Shown: positions 52,136 through 61,627 of the stretch, piece after piece
Layout of the letters: every line of letters begins with the position of its first letter
Numbering within the stretch: position 1 is the first letter of the stretch
NCBI GenBank assembly: GCA_018239715.1
Contig: JAFEGW010000016.1
Span: 1 to 64,000, forward strand
Reading direction: 5' to 3'
From: Verrucomicrobiota bacterium
Lineage (GTDB): Bacteria; Chlamydiota; Chlamydiia; Chlamydiales; Rhabdochlamydiaceae
DNA length: 64,000 nt
Made by a program: the position numbers and the translations under genes
Notes under the pieces: model-generated
The model's database searches: none
What the model was told of the DNA's origin: nothing
What the model saw: only the letters and a program-made list of their open reading frames with translations

Positions 52136-54718
52136 ATGCGTCTAGCATCTGTCGTTGTTTTAGTTTTTTCCATTGTTTTTTCATCTTTAGGGGCTTTGGA
52201 AAAACGACCTTCCATGGATCATCCTAGGCAGCAAGAGCCTCACTGGAAAGCTAAAATTGAAGAACGTTTCCCTTCCGGGCAGCCTTCCAAGGTTGTTTTT
52301 TATGAGGAGCTGGGCGACCAGCCGGCCGTGGCGGTTAAACTTATTTCTTACTACCCCAGCGGCAGGGTCAAGATGGAATCGGATGTGACTTCTACCAAGG
52401 ACGCAGAGGGAAAATTGACTCTCATTCCCAACGGCGTTGAAATCACGGTTGATGAAAAAGGCAATATAGAAAAAGTCGCTCATTATGCGAAGGGCGTTTT
52501 CGACGGAGAAATGCGCCTTTTTTATCCGACGAATCAAGTCAAAGCAGTTTGCCATTTTAAAAATGGGAAACGGCATGGGTCTTCGATTGTCTATCATTTA
52601 GAGGGAGGCAAAGCTGAAGAGGTCCAGTACGAAGATGATAAAATTGTGGGTGAACTCATCAAGTATTATCCCAAAGGTGGAAAAGCTACTTTAGTGACTT
52701 ATGCGGAGGGAATGCCCCATGGCAAGGCGACCGAATGGTATGAAAATGGAGCACTTAAAGCGGTGCGCCATTATGAAAGAGGGGTCCTGGATTCCGATGG
52801 GAAAAATCCTGCTGTTGTCATTTACTCGGAAGACCATGCAATGATCGAAGTCCAAGATTTCAGGCGCGGCGAGCCTGTGGGAACGCATGTCAAATACCAT
52901 CCCAATGGAAAAGAAGCTTACAAGATGACTTACAAAAACGGGAAGAAAGAGGGCAAAGAGCTTTTCTATTCCAAAGAGGGTAAATTGATCGGGGAAGGAG
53001 AGTACCGAGACGGCTCTCCGATTGGAAAACATGCACGTCATCATGAGAATGGAAAGCCCAGCTACCTTGCTCTCTATAATCAGCAAGGCACTCTGCTCGA
53101 GCCCATCCAAGAATGGAATGCAGAGGGGCAAAAAATTGCGCAGTATTGTGTCAAAGAGGGAAAATTAGACGGCTCTTTTCAGGAGTGGTATGACGATGGG
53201 AAACTCAAGCATGACCTCAACTATATTGTCGGGGACATGGAAGGCGCTCAGAAAGAATACTACCCTTCAGGCCAGCTCAAAAGACAAGGGTTCTATCAAA
53301 ATAAAAGTCGAGAGGGAGAATATACCGAATGGTATGAAGATGGCAAACTGGCTCTGAAGTCCCTTTACAAGAATGGGAATAAAGACGGGCTCCATTTAGC
53401 TTGGTATCCCAATGGAGAAAAAAGATCGGAAGAGCTTTATGTCGAGGGGAAACTCGATGGCAAGAAACGGGAGTGGTATGGGAATGCAAAGCCCAAAGCA
53501 GAAGAACATTATGCTTTAGGTGTCAAAGAAGGTATCCACCGCGAATGGAATGAGCGAGGAGAGCTGATTGCCGAAGTCCACTATCAAAAAGATCTTCCGC
53601 ATGGTAAAGCTTACTCTTGGTATGAAAAAGAACGGCCCAAACATTTTATCCATTTTGTCGAAGGGAAGAAAGAGGGCGTCGAACAGCAGTTTTATGCGAA
53701 TGGGGCTGTTAAAATGAAAGCCCACTACAAAGAAAATATGCCCGACGGCTCTGTCGAAACGTTTTTTGAAGATGGGTCTTTGCGTCTTCAGCAGCATTTC
53801 AAAAAAGGACTCCCAGTTGGGGACCATCATGAGTTTTACCGTCTCGAAGAAAAACAAGCCAAGCCGCAGCTGGCTTCACTCCTTCATTATGACAATGAAG
53901 GAAGAATGCAGGGAAAAGCAGAGACATTTTACCCCAGTGGGACCACACAATCTGTCAAACACTATAAAAATGGCGAGCTCGATGGCATGTCGGCTGTCTG
54001 GGATGAAGAAGGCAATCTGATGACCGAAGCTTGGTATAAAGAGGGAAAAATGAGCGGCAAATTTTTTCAACGGATGCAAGATGGAAGAGAGTTCGTCTAC
54101 CACTATGAAAAAAATGAGCGGCATGGCCTTCATCAAATTTTCTATCCCTCAAAAGACGGGTTTGAGAAGCAAAAAGCTTTAGAAGTGAGCTTTGTTCATG
54201 GAAAGCCCGAAGGAGAAGCGTTGGAGTTTGATGAAAAGGGCAATAAAGTCAGCTCAACGCCTTATGTCAATGGACTCAAAGAAGGGCTTTGCCAGGTCTG
54301 TGATACGAAAGGCCATGTCCTTTTCAAGATCCCCTTTAAGCAAGATAAAAAAGAGGGTCTTCTTCAAGAGTTTTATCCGAAAGGGCAGATCCTTGCTGAA
54401 GTCGTCTTCCTTCAAGATGAAAAGCATGGCGATGAGAAAAGCTATCACGAAAATGGAAAGCTTGCCCATGAATCTCATTATATCCAGGGTAAACTCGAAG
54501 GCCTCTCCCGTCGTTGGAATGAGGAAGGTGTTCTCATCTTCGAAGCCGAATACAAAGAAGGTCTCCGCCATGGCAAGTTCAATAAATACTACGATGATGG
54601 AAAACCCATGGCCTTGCAGCACTTTGTCAATGATCAGCCTCATGGCGTTAAAAAGGCATTCGATGCTAAAGGCATCTGCACCGAAAGCAAATGGGACAAC
54701 GGGAAGAAGTTAAGCTAA
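52136..54718 (+). CDS. Secreted MORN/YwqK-type repeat protein, 860 aa
   Basis: A signal peptide (ASVVVLVFSIVFSSLGA) is followed by more than 25 tandem repeats of about 22-25 residues of the MORN_2/YwqK type, for example EWYENGALKAVRHYERG, EWYEDGKLALKSLYKNG and KYYDDGKPMALQHFVNDQPHG. Each repeat gives a beta hairpin, so the protein is a long solenoid. MORN-type proteins are used for binding lipids or protein partners. Length variation by repeat gain or loss is expected. GAGG lies before the ATG. Confidence 0.85.
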   Translation: MRLASVVVLVFSIVFSSLGALEKRPSMDHPRQQEPHWKAKIEERFPSGQPSKVVFYEELGDQPAVAVKLISYYPSGRVKMESDVTSTKDAEGKLTLIPNGVEITVDEKGNIEKVAHYAKGVFDGEMRLFYPTNQVKAVCHFKNGKRHGSSIVYHLEGGKAEEVQYEDDKIVGELIKYYPKGGKATLVTYAEGMPHGKATEWYENGALKAVRHYERGVLDSDGKNPAVVIYSEDHAMIEVQDFRRGEPVGTHVKYHPNGKEAYKMTYKNGKKEGKELFYSKEGKLIGEGEYRDGSPIGKHARHHENGKPSYLALYNQQGTLLEPIQEWNAEGQKIAQYCVKEGKLDGSFQEWYDDGKLKHDLNYIVGDMEGAQKEYYPSGQLKRQGFYQNKSREGEYTEWYEDGKLALKSLYKNGNKDGLHLAWYPNGEKRSEELYVEGKLDGKKREWYGNAKPKAEEHYALGVKEGIHREWNERGELIAEVHYQKDLPHGKAYSWYEKERPKHFIHFVEGKKEGVEQQFYANGAVKMKAHYKENMPDGSVETFFEDGSLRLQQHFKKGLPVGDHHEFYRLEEKQAKPQLASLLHYDNEGRMQGKAETFYPSGTTQSVKHYKNGELDGMSAVWDEEGNLMTEAWYKEGKMSGKFFQRMQDGREFVYHYEKNERHGLHQIFYPSKDGFEKQKALEVSFVHGKPEGEALEFDEKGNKVSSTPYVNGLKEGLCQVCDTKGHVLFKIPFKQDKKEGLLQEFYPKGQILAEVVFLQDEKHGDEKSYHENGKLAHESHYIQGKLEGLSRRWNEEGVLIFEAEYKEGLRHGKFNKYYDDGKPMALQHFVNDQPHGVKKAFDAKGICTESKWDNGKKLS

Positions 54719-54861
54719 CTTGCCTTTCGTACGATGTGAAGAGACTGTCGACTGTTGAGCCAGGATGAGGCCCTCTAAAATGAAGCTGGCCTCTTGATAC
54801 ATTTATTTTCTTTCAGTTTTGACTGTCACTGATGGGTGAAATGCATGTCCCAAATATCAAG

Positions 54862-54891
54862 AAAAAAGAGCCAAGGATTGCACCTTGGCCC
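54862..54891 (-). terminator. Terminator of the porin-like trio
   Basis: GAGCCAAGG at 54868-54876 and CCTTGGCCC at 54883-54891 pair over eight of nine positions with a six-base loop. On the minus strand a run of T follows (A tract at 54862-54867). It lies 18 bases past the last stop of the three-gene porin operon. Nothing else is seen in the 54719-54909 gap. Confidence 0.75.
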
Positions 54892-54909
54892 TTATGTGGG
54901 AACGCATTT

Positions 54910-56058
54910 TTAGAAATCGAGCCTTGCCCCTAAGCGAACACCCGAAAGATTGAAGTTGCTGTGCTCTTTTTGCATATTGCTGACGTTCACTGTATTTAAA
55001 AAGTGATAGGTTTGGTTTTGATCCAACCAGATTATCTGTTCCCAGCCTATACCTAAGTTGAGGTGGTATTTGCCTTCTGAGAAGTCTTGATCGTATTGAA
55101 ATCCCAAAGCAACTTGAGCGTTAAAGTTCACTTCATGCTCGCCTTCATGGACGTTCATAGGAACGAAATGAGATCCATCGGGAAGAGTTTGTGTCTCTTT
55201 GGTACTGACATGGAATCTTTCCCAAAGCAGAGCGATCGATCCATTGGCATAGAATCCAAAGTTAGGACTGAACATCCAATGGGTATTAAGCCCTAATCGA
55301 GGACCTATTCCCCACATGTTGTTCGTTATATCCACTTTATCTTTGGGGAAAAACACTCTTACACCGCCGCCAGTAAAATAATTGGGATTAGTATAAGTAA
55401 TATCGAAATCTTGGAGAATTTTTGCGGCTCTTAAAGAAACAAAGGGTGTGAGCGAGAGGAATCGATTGATTTTGCAATAACGGCCTAAGTCTAAATCCAG
55501 AGTGGTATAATGCAAATCCCACTGAGCTTTTGCCTTATCAGCAAAATAGACGATAAAGAGAGGGGCTGCAGGAAGGCCGCCATCAGATACACCCCCCGTC
55601 CGTGTAGGAAAAAGTGTCTCTTTTGCAAGGTTGGGGGAAGAATGTCGGGTATTCTCTGTATTAAATTGAGTCCAGCTTAAACCCACATACCAATGGTCAA
55701 AGTTGAAATTATATCCGAGTCCTACTCTAAATCCCCAATCCCAGGAAGCAGAGCCATTTTTAAACTTGCCGTGATGTTGAGGCGACTGACCTGAGGCATC
55801 ATCAAAAGCAATCACGGGAGATTTGTCAATAACAGCGTAATCGAGCCCATCTTCTTGAGCTTTTAAATAGAGTGCATCTCCAAATGCAAAATAGTGGGGG
55901 CAGGAAGAAGTTGTCGGAGCTGTTGTGTTACCATTGGTCTTGGCTGGTGGATATGAGCTCCCTGCATTGGCGTTTGATTTTGCAGCATGTAGCTGAATGA
56001 TCGATATCGTCAATGCTTGCGCACTCATCAGAAGAATTTTTCTCAGGTTCCAATCCAT
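54910..56058 (-). CDS. Lpg1974-type outer-membrane porin-like protein, third gene
   Basis: A member of the Legionella Lpg1974/MOMP-like family, 382 residues. Signal peptide WNLRKILLMSAQALTISIIQLHA, then the family hallmark YFAFGDALYLKAQEDGLDYAV, WDWGFRVGLGYNFN, YTTLDLDLGRYCKINRFLSL and a last strand ending ARLDF. It predicts a beta-barrel in the outer membrane. The start at 56058 follows AGGGG. It is one of three tandem paralogues that all start M-x-W-N/K. Confidence 0.82.
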   Translation of the reverse strand: MDWNLRKILLMSAQALTISIIQLHAAKSNANAGSSYPPAKTNGNTTAPTTSSCPHYFAFGDALYLKAQEDGLDYAVIDKSPVIAFDDASGQSPQHHGKFKNGSASWDWGFRVGLGYNFNFDHWYVGLSWTQFNTENTRHSSPNLAKETLFPTRTGGVSDGGLPAAPLFIVYFADKAKAQWDLHYTTLDLDLGRYCKINRFLSLTPFVSLRAAKILQDFDITYTNPNYFTGGGVRVFFPKDKVDITNNMWGIGPRLGLNTHWMFSPNFGFYANGSIALLWERFHVSTKETQTLPDGSHFVPMNVHEGEHEVNFNAQVALGFQYDQDFSEGKYHLNLGIGWEQIIWLDQNQTYHFLNTVNVSNMQKEHSNFNLSGVRLGARLDF

Positions 56059-56115
56059 AGGAATCACCCCTAAATTTAAATCAAATTAATTTGGTTCATC
56101 TCTTTCATCAGAGGA

Positions 56116-57279
56116 TTAAAATGCTACCTTTGCTCCAAAAGTCAATCCCATCAGGCTCAAATCTCCGCGGCTTTTATCAAAGGACATCGGTCGACCACCG
56201 CCTAGAGCTCCGACAAAGGTCTTGATTTGGTTTTGGTCAAGCCAGAGATGATATTCGTATCCTAACATCAGAGTCAGATGCCGCTTATTGCAAGAGAAGG
56301 CATAATCCCAAGAAAGACCCAGACCTATATCAAAGTTAATCGCTGTTGAAGTGATATGATCTTGAACATTGATCTCGGGACCCGTCACGACATTCGTACC
56401 GACTTGTAAGTCGTATTGATCTTGATCAAGCCCTGAGCTGCTTCCACTATTTTTATACAAGAACTGGCCGTAGAGGAAGGACGCAGAAAAATCGCCATAA
56501 ACTTTCCAATGCTTAGCAAAGGACCAGTCGGGCTCTATACCCATCCTGATGCCAGCTCCATTAAAGTTATTTTTGTAATTGTTGTCGAATTCCTTGAAAA
56601 CAGCGGGGGCACGAGCAACGACAGCCACATTGTCATAATGTGTCTTTAAGCGTTGGTGGATCCATGCTCCGCGAAGTCCTCCGTGAGGACGCAAAGAAAA
56701 CTTCTTGCTGATCTGTAAGGCATGGCCTAGCTCCAAATCTAAGGTCTCAAAATGTAAATGCCAGCGAGCTCTAGCGCTTGTAGCCCATGAACTATCGGTT
56801 AGAGGATTCAACATGGGAGCTGCGACAATCTTCTCATCCGTCTGGTGAATAGAAGAATGTTCGCTTTGCCGATACCAGGTCCATGTCAACATGAGGTCCC
56901 AATTGCCATGCTTTTGAAAAAGTCCGCCTAGACCGACTCTAAATCCCCAGTCCCAGCCGAAAGGAACGGTTTTGTTTTTCGCATGTTGGGAGGCCCAGGA
57001 GAAATCGGCAGGCCAGGCGCCTGCAAAATCAAGTACCGGATCTACGCCAGGAGGTGGAACAGGAACTTTGCTTGTTAAGGTATAAACCAAACCTTCTTGG
57101 CGGGCATTCCAGAAGAGAGCTTCCGCTGTCACAACGGGACGAAAGACGGAAAGCTGAGCAGGAGTCATGGGATCGCAGCCATTGCTATTTTTATTTGAAG
57201 CATCAGCATGCAACTGGGCGATACCGGTGATTAAAATCAATCCTCCTGAAGGCCATATCTTGTTCAGCTTCCACTGCAT
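56116..57279 (-). CDS. Lpg1974-type outer-membrane porin-like protein, second gene
   Basis: A 387-residue paralogue of its neighbours. Signal peptide from MQWKLNKIWPSGGLILI; then VTAEALFWNARQEGLVYTL, WDWGFRVGLGG, HFETLDLELGHALQISKKFS and a C-terminal LTFGAKVAF. AGGAGG lies before the ATG at 57279; the open frame extends 18 codons further. A small gap of about 48 bases separates it from the third gene. Confidence 0.82.
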   Translation of the reverse strand: MQWKLNKIWPSGGLILITGIAQLHADASNKNSNGCDPMTPAQLSVFRPVVTAEALFWNARQEGLVYTLTSKVPVPPPGVDPVLDFAGAWPADFSWASQHAKNKTVPFGWDWGFRVGLGGLFQKHGNWDLMLTWTWYRQSEHSSIHQTDEKIVAAPMLNPLTDSSWATSARARWHLHFETLDLELGHALQISKKFSLRPHGGLRGAWIHQRLKTHYDNVAVVARAPAVFKEFDNNYKNNFNGAGIRMGIEPDWSFAKHWKVYGDFSASFLYGQFLYKNSGSSSGLDQDQYDLQVGTNVVTGPEINVQDHITSTAINFDIGLGLSWDYAFSCNKRHLTLMLGYEYHLWLDQNQIKTFVGALGGGRPMSFDKSRGDLSLMGLTFGAKVAF

Positions 57280-57350
57280 AGGAATCCTCCTAACATTATT
57301 CATCCGATTCATAAATTTTGTCTTTTGTGTCACTTTCTACCTGCATGCCA

Positions 57351-58583
57351 TTAAAAATCAAACCTTGCACCGAGTGTTACACCCGATAAGCCCAGATTAC
57401 CCTGTTGTTTGAAGCTATGAGTTGTAATGAGGTGAGTGGGGAAATAATCGATTTCGTTTTGATGGAACCAAACGAGCTGCTCCCAAGCTAAAGTCAAGCC
57501 TAAGTGGTAACGGTTTGGATGTTGCGCTGTTGAGAAGTAATAGTCCCAAGCGAGACCTAAAGCGATCTCCAGATTTCCTTTCACGGTTTGTCGGTGATGC
57601 TTTTCATCGATCCAAATTCCCCCACCTTCAGGTTGATCTAATTTGGTTTTATTTTCGATACGTCCCCACAAGAGAGAGCCTGCAAAATTGCCAAAGACAC
57701 CCCAATCTCGGCTGAACATCCATTTCGCTTTGACTCCACCGCGCAGGCCCACGCCCCAAAAGTCATTATCGAGATCGACTTTGGCTTTAGGAAAAGGTGT
57801 TCGTCCTCGGATTTCCAGCAGATTTTTATAGGTAATATCGAAGTCTTGATTGATGATAGCTCCGCGAAGTCCTAAATGGGGTCGGAAGATCAAATGGCCT
57901 CCTAAACCAAAAGTGCGGCCGAACTCCATATCGATGGTGTTGTAATGCAGCTTCCATTTCCCTTTCGCGTGCTGAGGGAAAATGCTCCAAGCATTCTCTG
58001 CATTTTCGGAGACTTGCATCCAGGTCGCAAAAAATTGCTGCTCCGAGTTTTTAACGTTCGCGCGGCTGGTGGTATTTTGTTGATAATGGGTCCAGTTGAA
58101 ATAAAGATCCCATTGATCATGCATAAAATTATAGCCAATACCAACTCGATAGCCCCAATTCCACTCCGTCGCAAAATTTTTCAATTTAGCATGAGGTCCT
58201 AGGGTTCTTATCCCCGCAAGCGCTCCCTCGGTAAAGTCGATGTCTTTACTCTCGATCACGTAACCGGTCATTTGCTCTCTTGCTGTCCAGTAGAGCGCAT
58301 CTGCTGTAACAAAAAGGTTAACGCCGTCTTGGACTTCTGTGCGTACAGTGGAGACAAAAACCTGGTTTTCATTGGAGGTATTGGTAGGTGGAGTTTGATA
58401 TTTGGCTGGGATTTTGTCGTTAGTAGCCACGCTTCCGTAGGCTAGGAGACCTGCAGAATCTGATCTATAGGAAGCAGGAGCAATTTGCTCGTCATTCGTT
58501 GTAGCTGAGTCAGCCTTCAGACTTGAGTACATGATCACGGGCATAATGGCAAGCGGCCACAGTTTGTTGGAATTCCAAGTCAT
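57351..58583 (-). CDS. Lpg1974-type outer-membrane porin-like protein, first gene
   Basis: The longest of the trio, 410 residues. Signal peptide MTWNSNKLWPLAIMPVIMY, then an extra polar N-terminal segment of about 60 residues absent from the other two, before VTADALYWTAREQMTGYVI, WNWGYRVGIGYNFMH, YNTIDMEFGRTFGLGGHL and a C-terminal LGARFDF. GGAGG precedes the ATG at 58583. It heads the minus-strand operon; about 180 AT-rich bases upstream should hold the promoter, but no box pair stands out. Confidence 0.83.
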   Translation of the reverse strand: MTWNSNKLWPLAIMPVIMYSSLKADSATTNDEQIAPASYRSDSAGLLAYGSVATNDKIPAKYQTPPTNTSNENQVFVSTVRTEVQDGVNLFVTADALYWTAREQMTGYVIESKDIDFTEGALAGIRTLGPHAKLKNFATEWNWGYRVGIGYNFMHDQWDLYFNWTHYQQNTTSRANVKNSEQQFFATWMQVSENAENAWSIFPQHAKGKWKLHYNTIDMEFGRTFGLGGHLIFRPHLGLRGAIINQDFDITYKNLLEIRGRTPFPKAKVDLDNDFWGVGLRGGVKAKWMFSRDWGVFGNFAGSLLWGRIENKTKLDQPEGGGIWIDEKHHRQTVKGNLEIALGLAWDYYFSTAQHPNRYHLGLTLAWEQLVWFHQNEIDYFPTHLITTHSFKQQGNLGLSGVTLGARFDF

Positions 58584-58762
58584 AGCACCTTTCCTCCGTT
58601 TTCTATCTGCCAAACATTTACCTAAAGGTATCCATTTAATATTTGTTCATATTGTGAATTTTAATTTTTAATGACAAGAAAAAATTGTACCGATCTTTCC
58701 AGGTCTCTAGCGAAAAATATTTTTTCAATAACAAAACGTGCAGTTAGCCAAGAGACAAAAAG

Positions 58763-59236
58763 TTAGTTTTTCAAGCAAAAGCGTTGATAGATTTCTTCTT
58801 CAATCAAAGCAGGCACGAGTTGATGCAGCCGCATGTTATTAAAAGCAAGCTCACGGATAAGCGACGAACTGATATGAGCATACAGAGGATTGCCTGGCAA
58901 AAAGAGCGTTTCGATCTCGCTGAGTTGCTTGTTTGTCACAGCCAGTTGCAGTTCTCGTTCTAAATCGTTGATGGATCTTAATCCTCGGATCAAAAAAGAG
59001 ATTCGATGCTGCTTAGCAAATTCGACAGTCAGTCCTGCAAAAGAGGTGACTTTTAGTTGCGGTTTTAGTTTCTGCAACAAGGCCTCTCGCTGTTGCAGGC
59101 TAAAAGAGGATTGTTTTGCAGGGTTAAGGGCGACGCCGATAATGAGCTCATCGCAGACTTTTGAAGCCCGATCAATCAGATCAAGATGTCCCAAAGTAGG
59201 CGGATCAAAGGTTCCAGCAAGTAAGGCTCTTTGCAT
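58763..59236 (-). CDS. coaD: Phosphopantetheine adenylyltransferase
   Basis: CoaD makes dephospho-CoA from phosphopantetheine and ATP, the penultimate step of coenzyme A synthesis. At 157 residues it is the normal size. Motifs: AGTFDPPTLGHLDLIDRA (the H-x-G-H-type nucleotidyltransferase loop reads TLGH), FLIRGLRSINDLERELQLA and YAHISSSLIRELA. It lies nine bases after rsmD, the usual pairing. Confidence 0.94.
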   Translation of the reverse strand: MQRALLAGTFDPPTLGHLDLIDRASKVCDELIIGVALNPAKQSSFSLQQREALLQKLKPQLKVTSFAGLTVEFAKQHRISFLIRGLRSINDLERELQLAVTNKQLSEIETLFLPGNPLYAHISSSLIRELAFNNMRLHQLVPALIEEEIYQRFCLKN

Positions 59237-59245
59237 ACTGTATGT

Positions 59246-59812
59246 TTAGCGTGCATATCGATATTGGTGCAACAGGGATGTGCTGAAGCGGCGCTGGTCG
59301 ATAAGGACAAGATGCTGGAGCTCAATCGGTTCAAAGGGAGAAGGATGGAGGCTTTCTAAAAATAAAGTGCCTCCGGGGGCAAGAAGAGAAGAAGAATCAA
59401 AATAGGAAAGAAGATCGGTATAGATCGATTTTTTGTGATAAGGCGGATCTGCATAGATAATCTGAAAGACTTCCCGATTCTTCTCAAGTTTTTTGAAAGC
59501 CTCAAAGACGTCGAAAGGGTAAACGGTAGCTTGGTTTTCAAGTTGCAAAGAGGTAAGGTTTGCTTTAATGCACCGGAGGGCATCTCGATGGTTTTCCACA
59601 ATACAGGCGTGCTTCGCCCCGCGGCTGAGGGCTTCGAGGGCCATCGCGCCGCTGCCGGCGAAGAGATCGAGGAAATGGGCATCTTCAATCCACGGCTGCA
59701 AGATATCGAAGACGGCTTTACGGAGCATAGAGGTGGTGGGACGGGTTTGAGTGCCTTTAGGAGATTGGAGGGGCCGGCCGCGGAATTTACCGCCGAGTAC
59801 GCGTAAGGTCAT
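59246..59812 (-). CDS. rsmD: 16S rRNA (guanine966-N2)-methyltransferase
   Basis: RsmD methylates G966 of 16S rRNA. The 188-residue protein starts MTLRVLGGKFRGRPLQSPKG and has TRPTTSMLRKAVFDIL, the SAM site FLDLFAGSGAMALEALSRGA and the catalytic YADPPY. The open frame reaches 56 codons further upstream, but those codons lie in the VWA gene and do not resemble the family. It overlaps the VWA gene by 26 bases and leads into coaD. Confidence 0.94.
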   Translation of the reverse strand: MTLRVLGGKFRGRPLQSPKGTQTRPTTSMLRKAVFDILQPWIEDAHFLDLFAGSGAMALEALSRGAKHACIVENHRDALRCIKANLTSLQLENQATVYPFDVFEAFKKLEKNREVFQIIYADPPYHKKSIYTDLLSYFDSSSLLAPGGTLFLESLHPSPFEPIELQHLVLIDQRRFSTSLLHQYRYAR

Positions 59813-61625
59813 CGGCGAGAAGTTTTTTGGCTTGTTCAAGAAGTGCAGGTTTGCCTTCTTGAAGATACTGTTCATAGAATAAACGAGCTTGCTCTGCAGC
59901 CCATTGTTTGGAGAGAAGCCGATTTCCGGGTTTGGCCTTGGAGAAGGAGATGGTTTTTTTGATGGCCAGCAGTTGACCATTGTTTTTACCTTCTAACAAG
60001 AGAGTAAAATCGGAAAGTTTATCCGCCGTGCCATAAAGAACATACGGGTGATCGCTGAAGAGATAAGGGAGGCGGGAAGAAGAAGGATAGAGCTGGAGGC
60101 GGGCTGAAGGGTCGGTCGGTGTGATGGAAAGCGACATGTCTTTGGCGACCGGCGAGCGGATAGTGAGGACTAATTTTGCAAGTTTGCGGGGAAATCCGGT
60201 ATGAGTATCCGAATAGAGCAAAGAGCCGCGGCTGACGGTGCTCAGTAAATCCAGGGTTGAGAGATTATTGTCTTGTCCGACAGCGGCTGTATAAAGAGTG
60301 ACTTTTCCACGGTTGGCTTGGAGCCAGGCGTTGATCAAGCTGCGTTGTTTATCGGGTTTTACAGTCGTGTCACCGTCAGAAATCAAGATGGCCGTGTAGG
60401 TCTCATCTTCTTTGACCTCTGCAGGGATGATTTTACCCAATGAGGTATAGATATTGGCATCCGCTCCATAATGGCCGCGAGGCTGCCGTTCTAAAAATTC
60501 TTCGGCGAGCCGCTGATTTTTCTTGGTATATGGAAGGAGAGTTTCACTCAGGCGCGCAATTTTAGAATCAAAAATAAGGATATTGAAATGGTCCCCCTCC
60601 CTCAAGGATGCAATAGCGCGGGAGACCGCTCTCTTAAAAGATTGGTAGCGGTGTTTTTCAATCGAGTTGGAACGGTCGAGAATAAAATAGTAGTTTTGTT
60701 TTAAGCGGTGCTGAGCAAGGTCGATTTTGGGGAGGAAAGTGAGTGAGAAGAGATAACCCCCTTCTTCCCTGGCGACAGTCTTAATATCGACATCGAAAGC
60801 ATCATTCCATTCGAGGCTGCTGATCTGCGGGATACCGTAAGCAGAAAGGCAGGCCGGCGTAGAAAAACGGGGCGCGATCGGGGCTGGAGGTTTTAAACTG
60901 AGGGAAGAGGATGGAAGAGGTTTTTGCGCGATCGGCACCTCCGTTTCTAAAAGAGGCTGCTCTTTTGAAAGTAATGAAAAGTCGCTGGAGATGCCCCTCT
61001 GAGGAGAAGGTATCGCCGTGGAAGAGCCCAAAGGTGCATGGAAGTTTTCTTGAGAGGGAAGGAATTCAAAATCCGGTGTGCTTTCGGGATCGAGAGCTTG
61101 CTGCTGGGGCATCGTTTGCACCACCAAACTTTCAAAAGGATTTTCTTGTTGTTGGAGAGGCTCAATAGAGAGGGGCGGCTGATCTAGATGCAGCGGAGGG
61201 TGGAAGAGGCTTGCAGAGATCTCGGGATCGTGAAGATCCTGAGAGTCTGTCAGGGGATCTACCGGCAGACTTGAAACCGAGGCAAGGTCCTGCATTTCAG
61301 GAAGCACCAAATGCTGCTCTTTCACAAGGGCCGGAGATTGCTCGAGAGCGGCAGTGTGCTCCTGGGCAGTTGCAGCTTTCCCTGTATAAGGTGCAAGAGA
61401 CTGGTGAGGAGAAACCACGACAAAATCACGAAAAGCTTCTTCTAGGACAGCATCTTTTTTTAAAAGGGCAATTTCTTCGCCCTCTAGAGAAGTGGGCGGG
61501 GTTTTACCCAGATGGGTAAAAAAGTTAGGATGGAAATGGACAGGGCTCGTGAAAAACACTGTCATGGCCATCACATGGATTGCCCCGGAAACCATCAAGC
61601 ATTTAAAAAAAAGAGAATCTTTCAT
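59787..61625 (-). CDS. Membrane-anchored VWA-domain protein, 612 aa
   Basis: An N-terminal helix like that of TonB proteins (LFFKCLMVSGAIHVMAMTVFF) is followed by about 230 proline- and glutamine-rich residues and then a von Willebrand A domain. The metal-ion site is intact: DRSNS for DxSxS, a Thr in DANIYTSLGK and the Asp in AILISDGDTT. A C-terminal beta-rich region follows. VWA domains hold protein partners through a metal. It sits two bases after the TPR gene, so the two probably form an envelope complex, as in Bat-type VWA-TPR operons. Confidence 0.82.
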   Translation of the reverse strand: MKDSLFFKCLMVSGAIHVMAMTVFFTSPVHFHPNFFTHLGKTPPTSLEGEEIALLKKDAVLEEAFRDFVVVSPHQSLAPYTGKAATAQEHTAALEQSPALVKEQHLVLPEMQDLASVSSLPVDPLTDSQDLHDPEISASLFHPPLHLDQPPLSIEPLQQQENPFESLVVQTMPQQQALDPESTPDFEFLPSQENFHAPLGSSTAIPSPQRGISSDFSLLSKEQPLLETEVPIAQKPLPSSSLSLKPPAPIAPRFSTPACLSAYGIPQISSLEWNDAFDVDIKTVAREEGGYLFSLTFLPKIDLAQHRLKQNYYFILDRSNSIEKHRYQSFKRAVSRAIASLREGDHFNILIFDSKIARLSETLLPYTKKNQRLAEEFLERQPRGHYGADANIYTSLGKIIPAEVKEDETYTAILISDGDTTVKPDKQRSLINAWLQANRGKVTLYTAAVGQDNNLSTLDLLSTVSRGSLLYSDTHTGFPRKLAKLVLTIRSPVAKDMSLSITPTDPSARLQLYPSSSRLPYLFSDHPYVLYGTADKLSDFTLLLEGKNNGQLLAIKKTISFSKAKPGNRLLSKQWAAEQARLFYEQYLQEGKPALLEQAKKLLADDLTRTRR

Positions 61626-61627
61626 CG

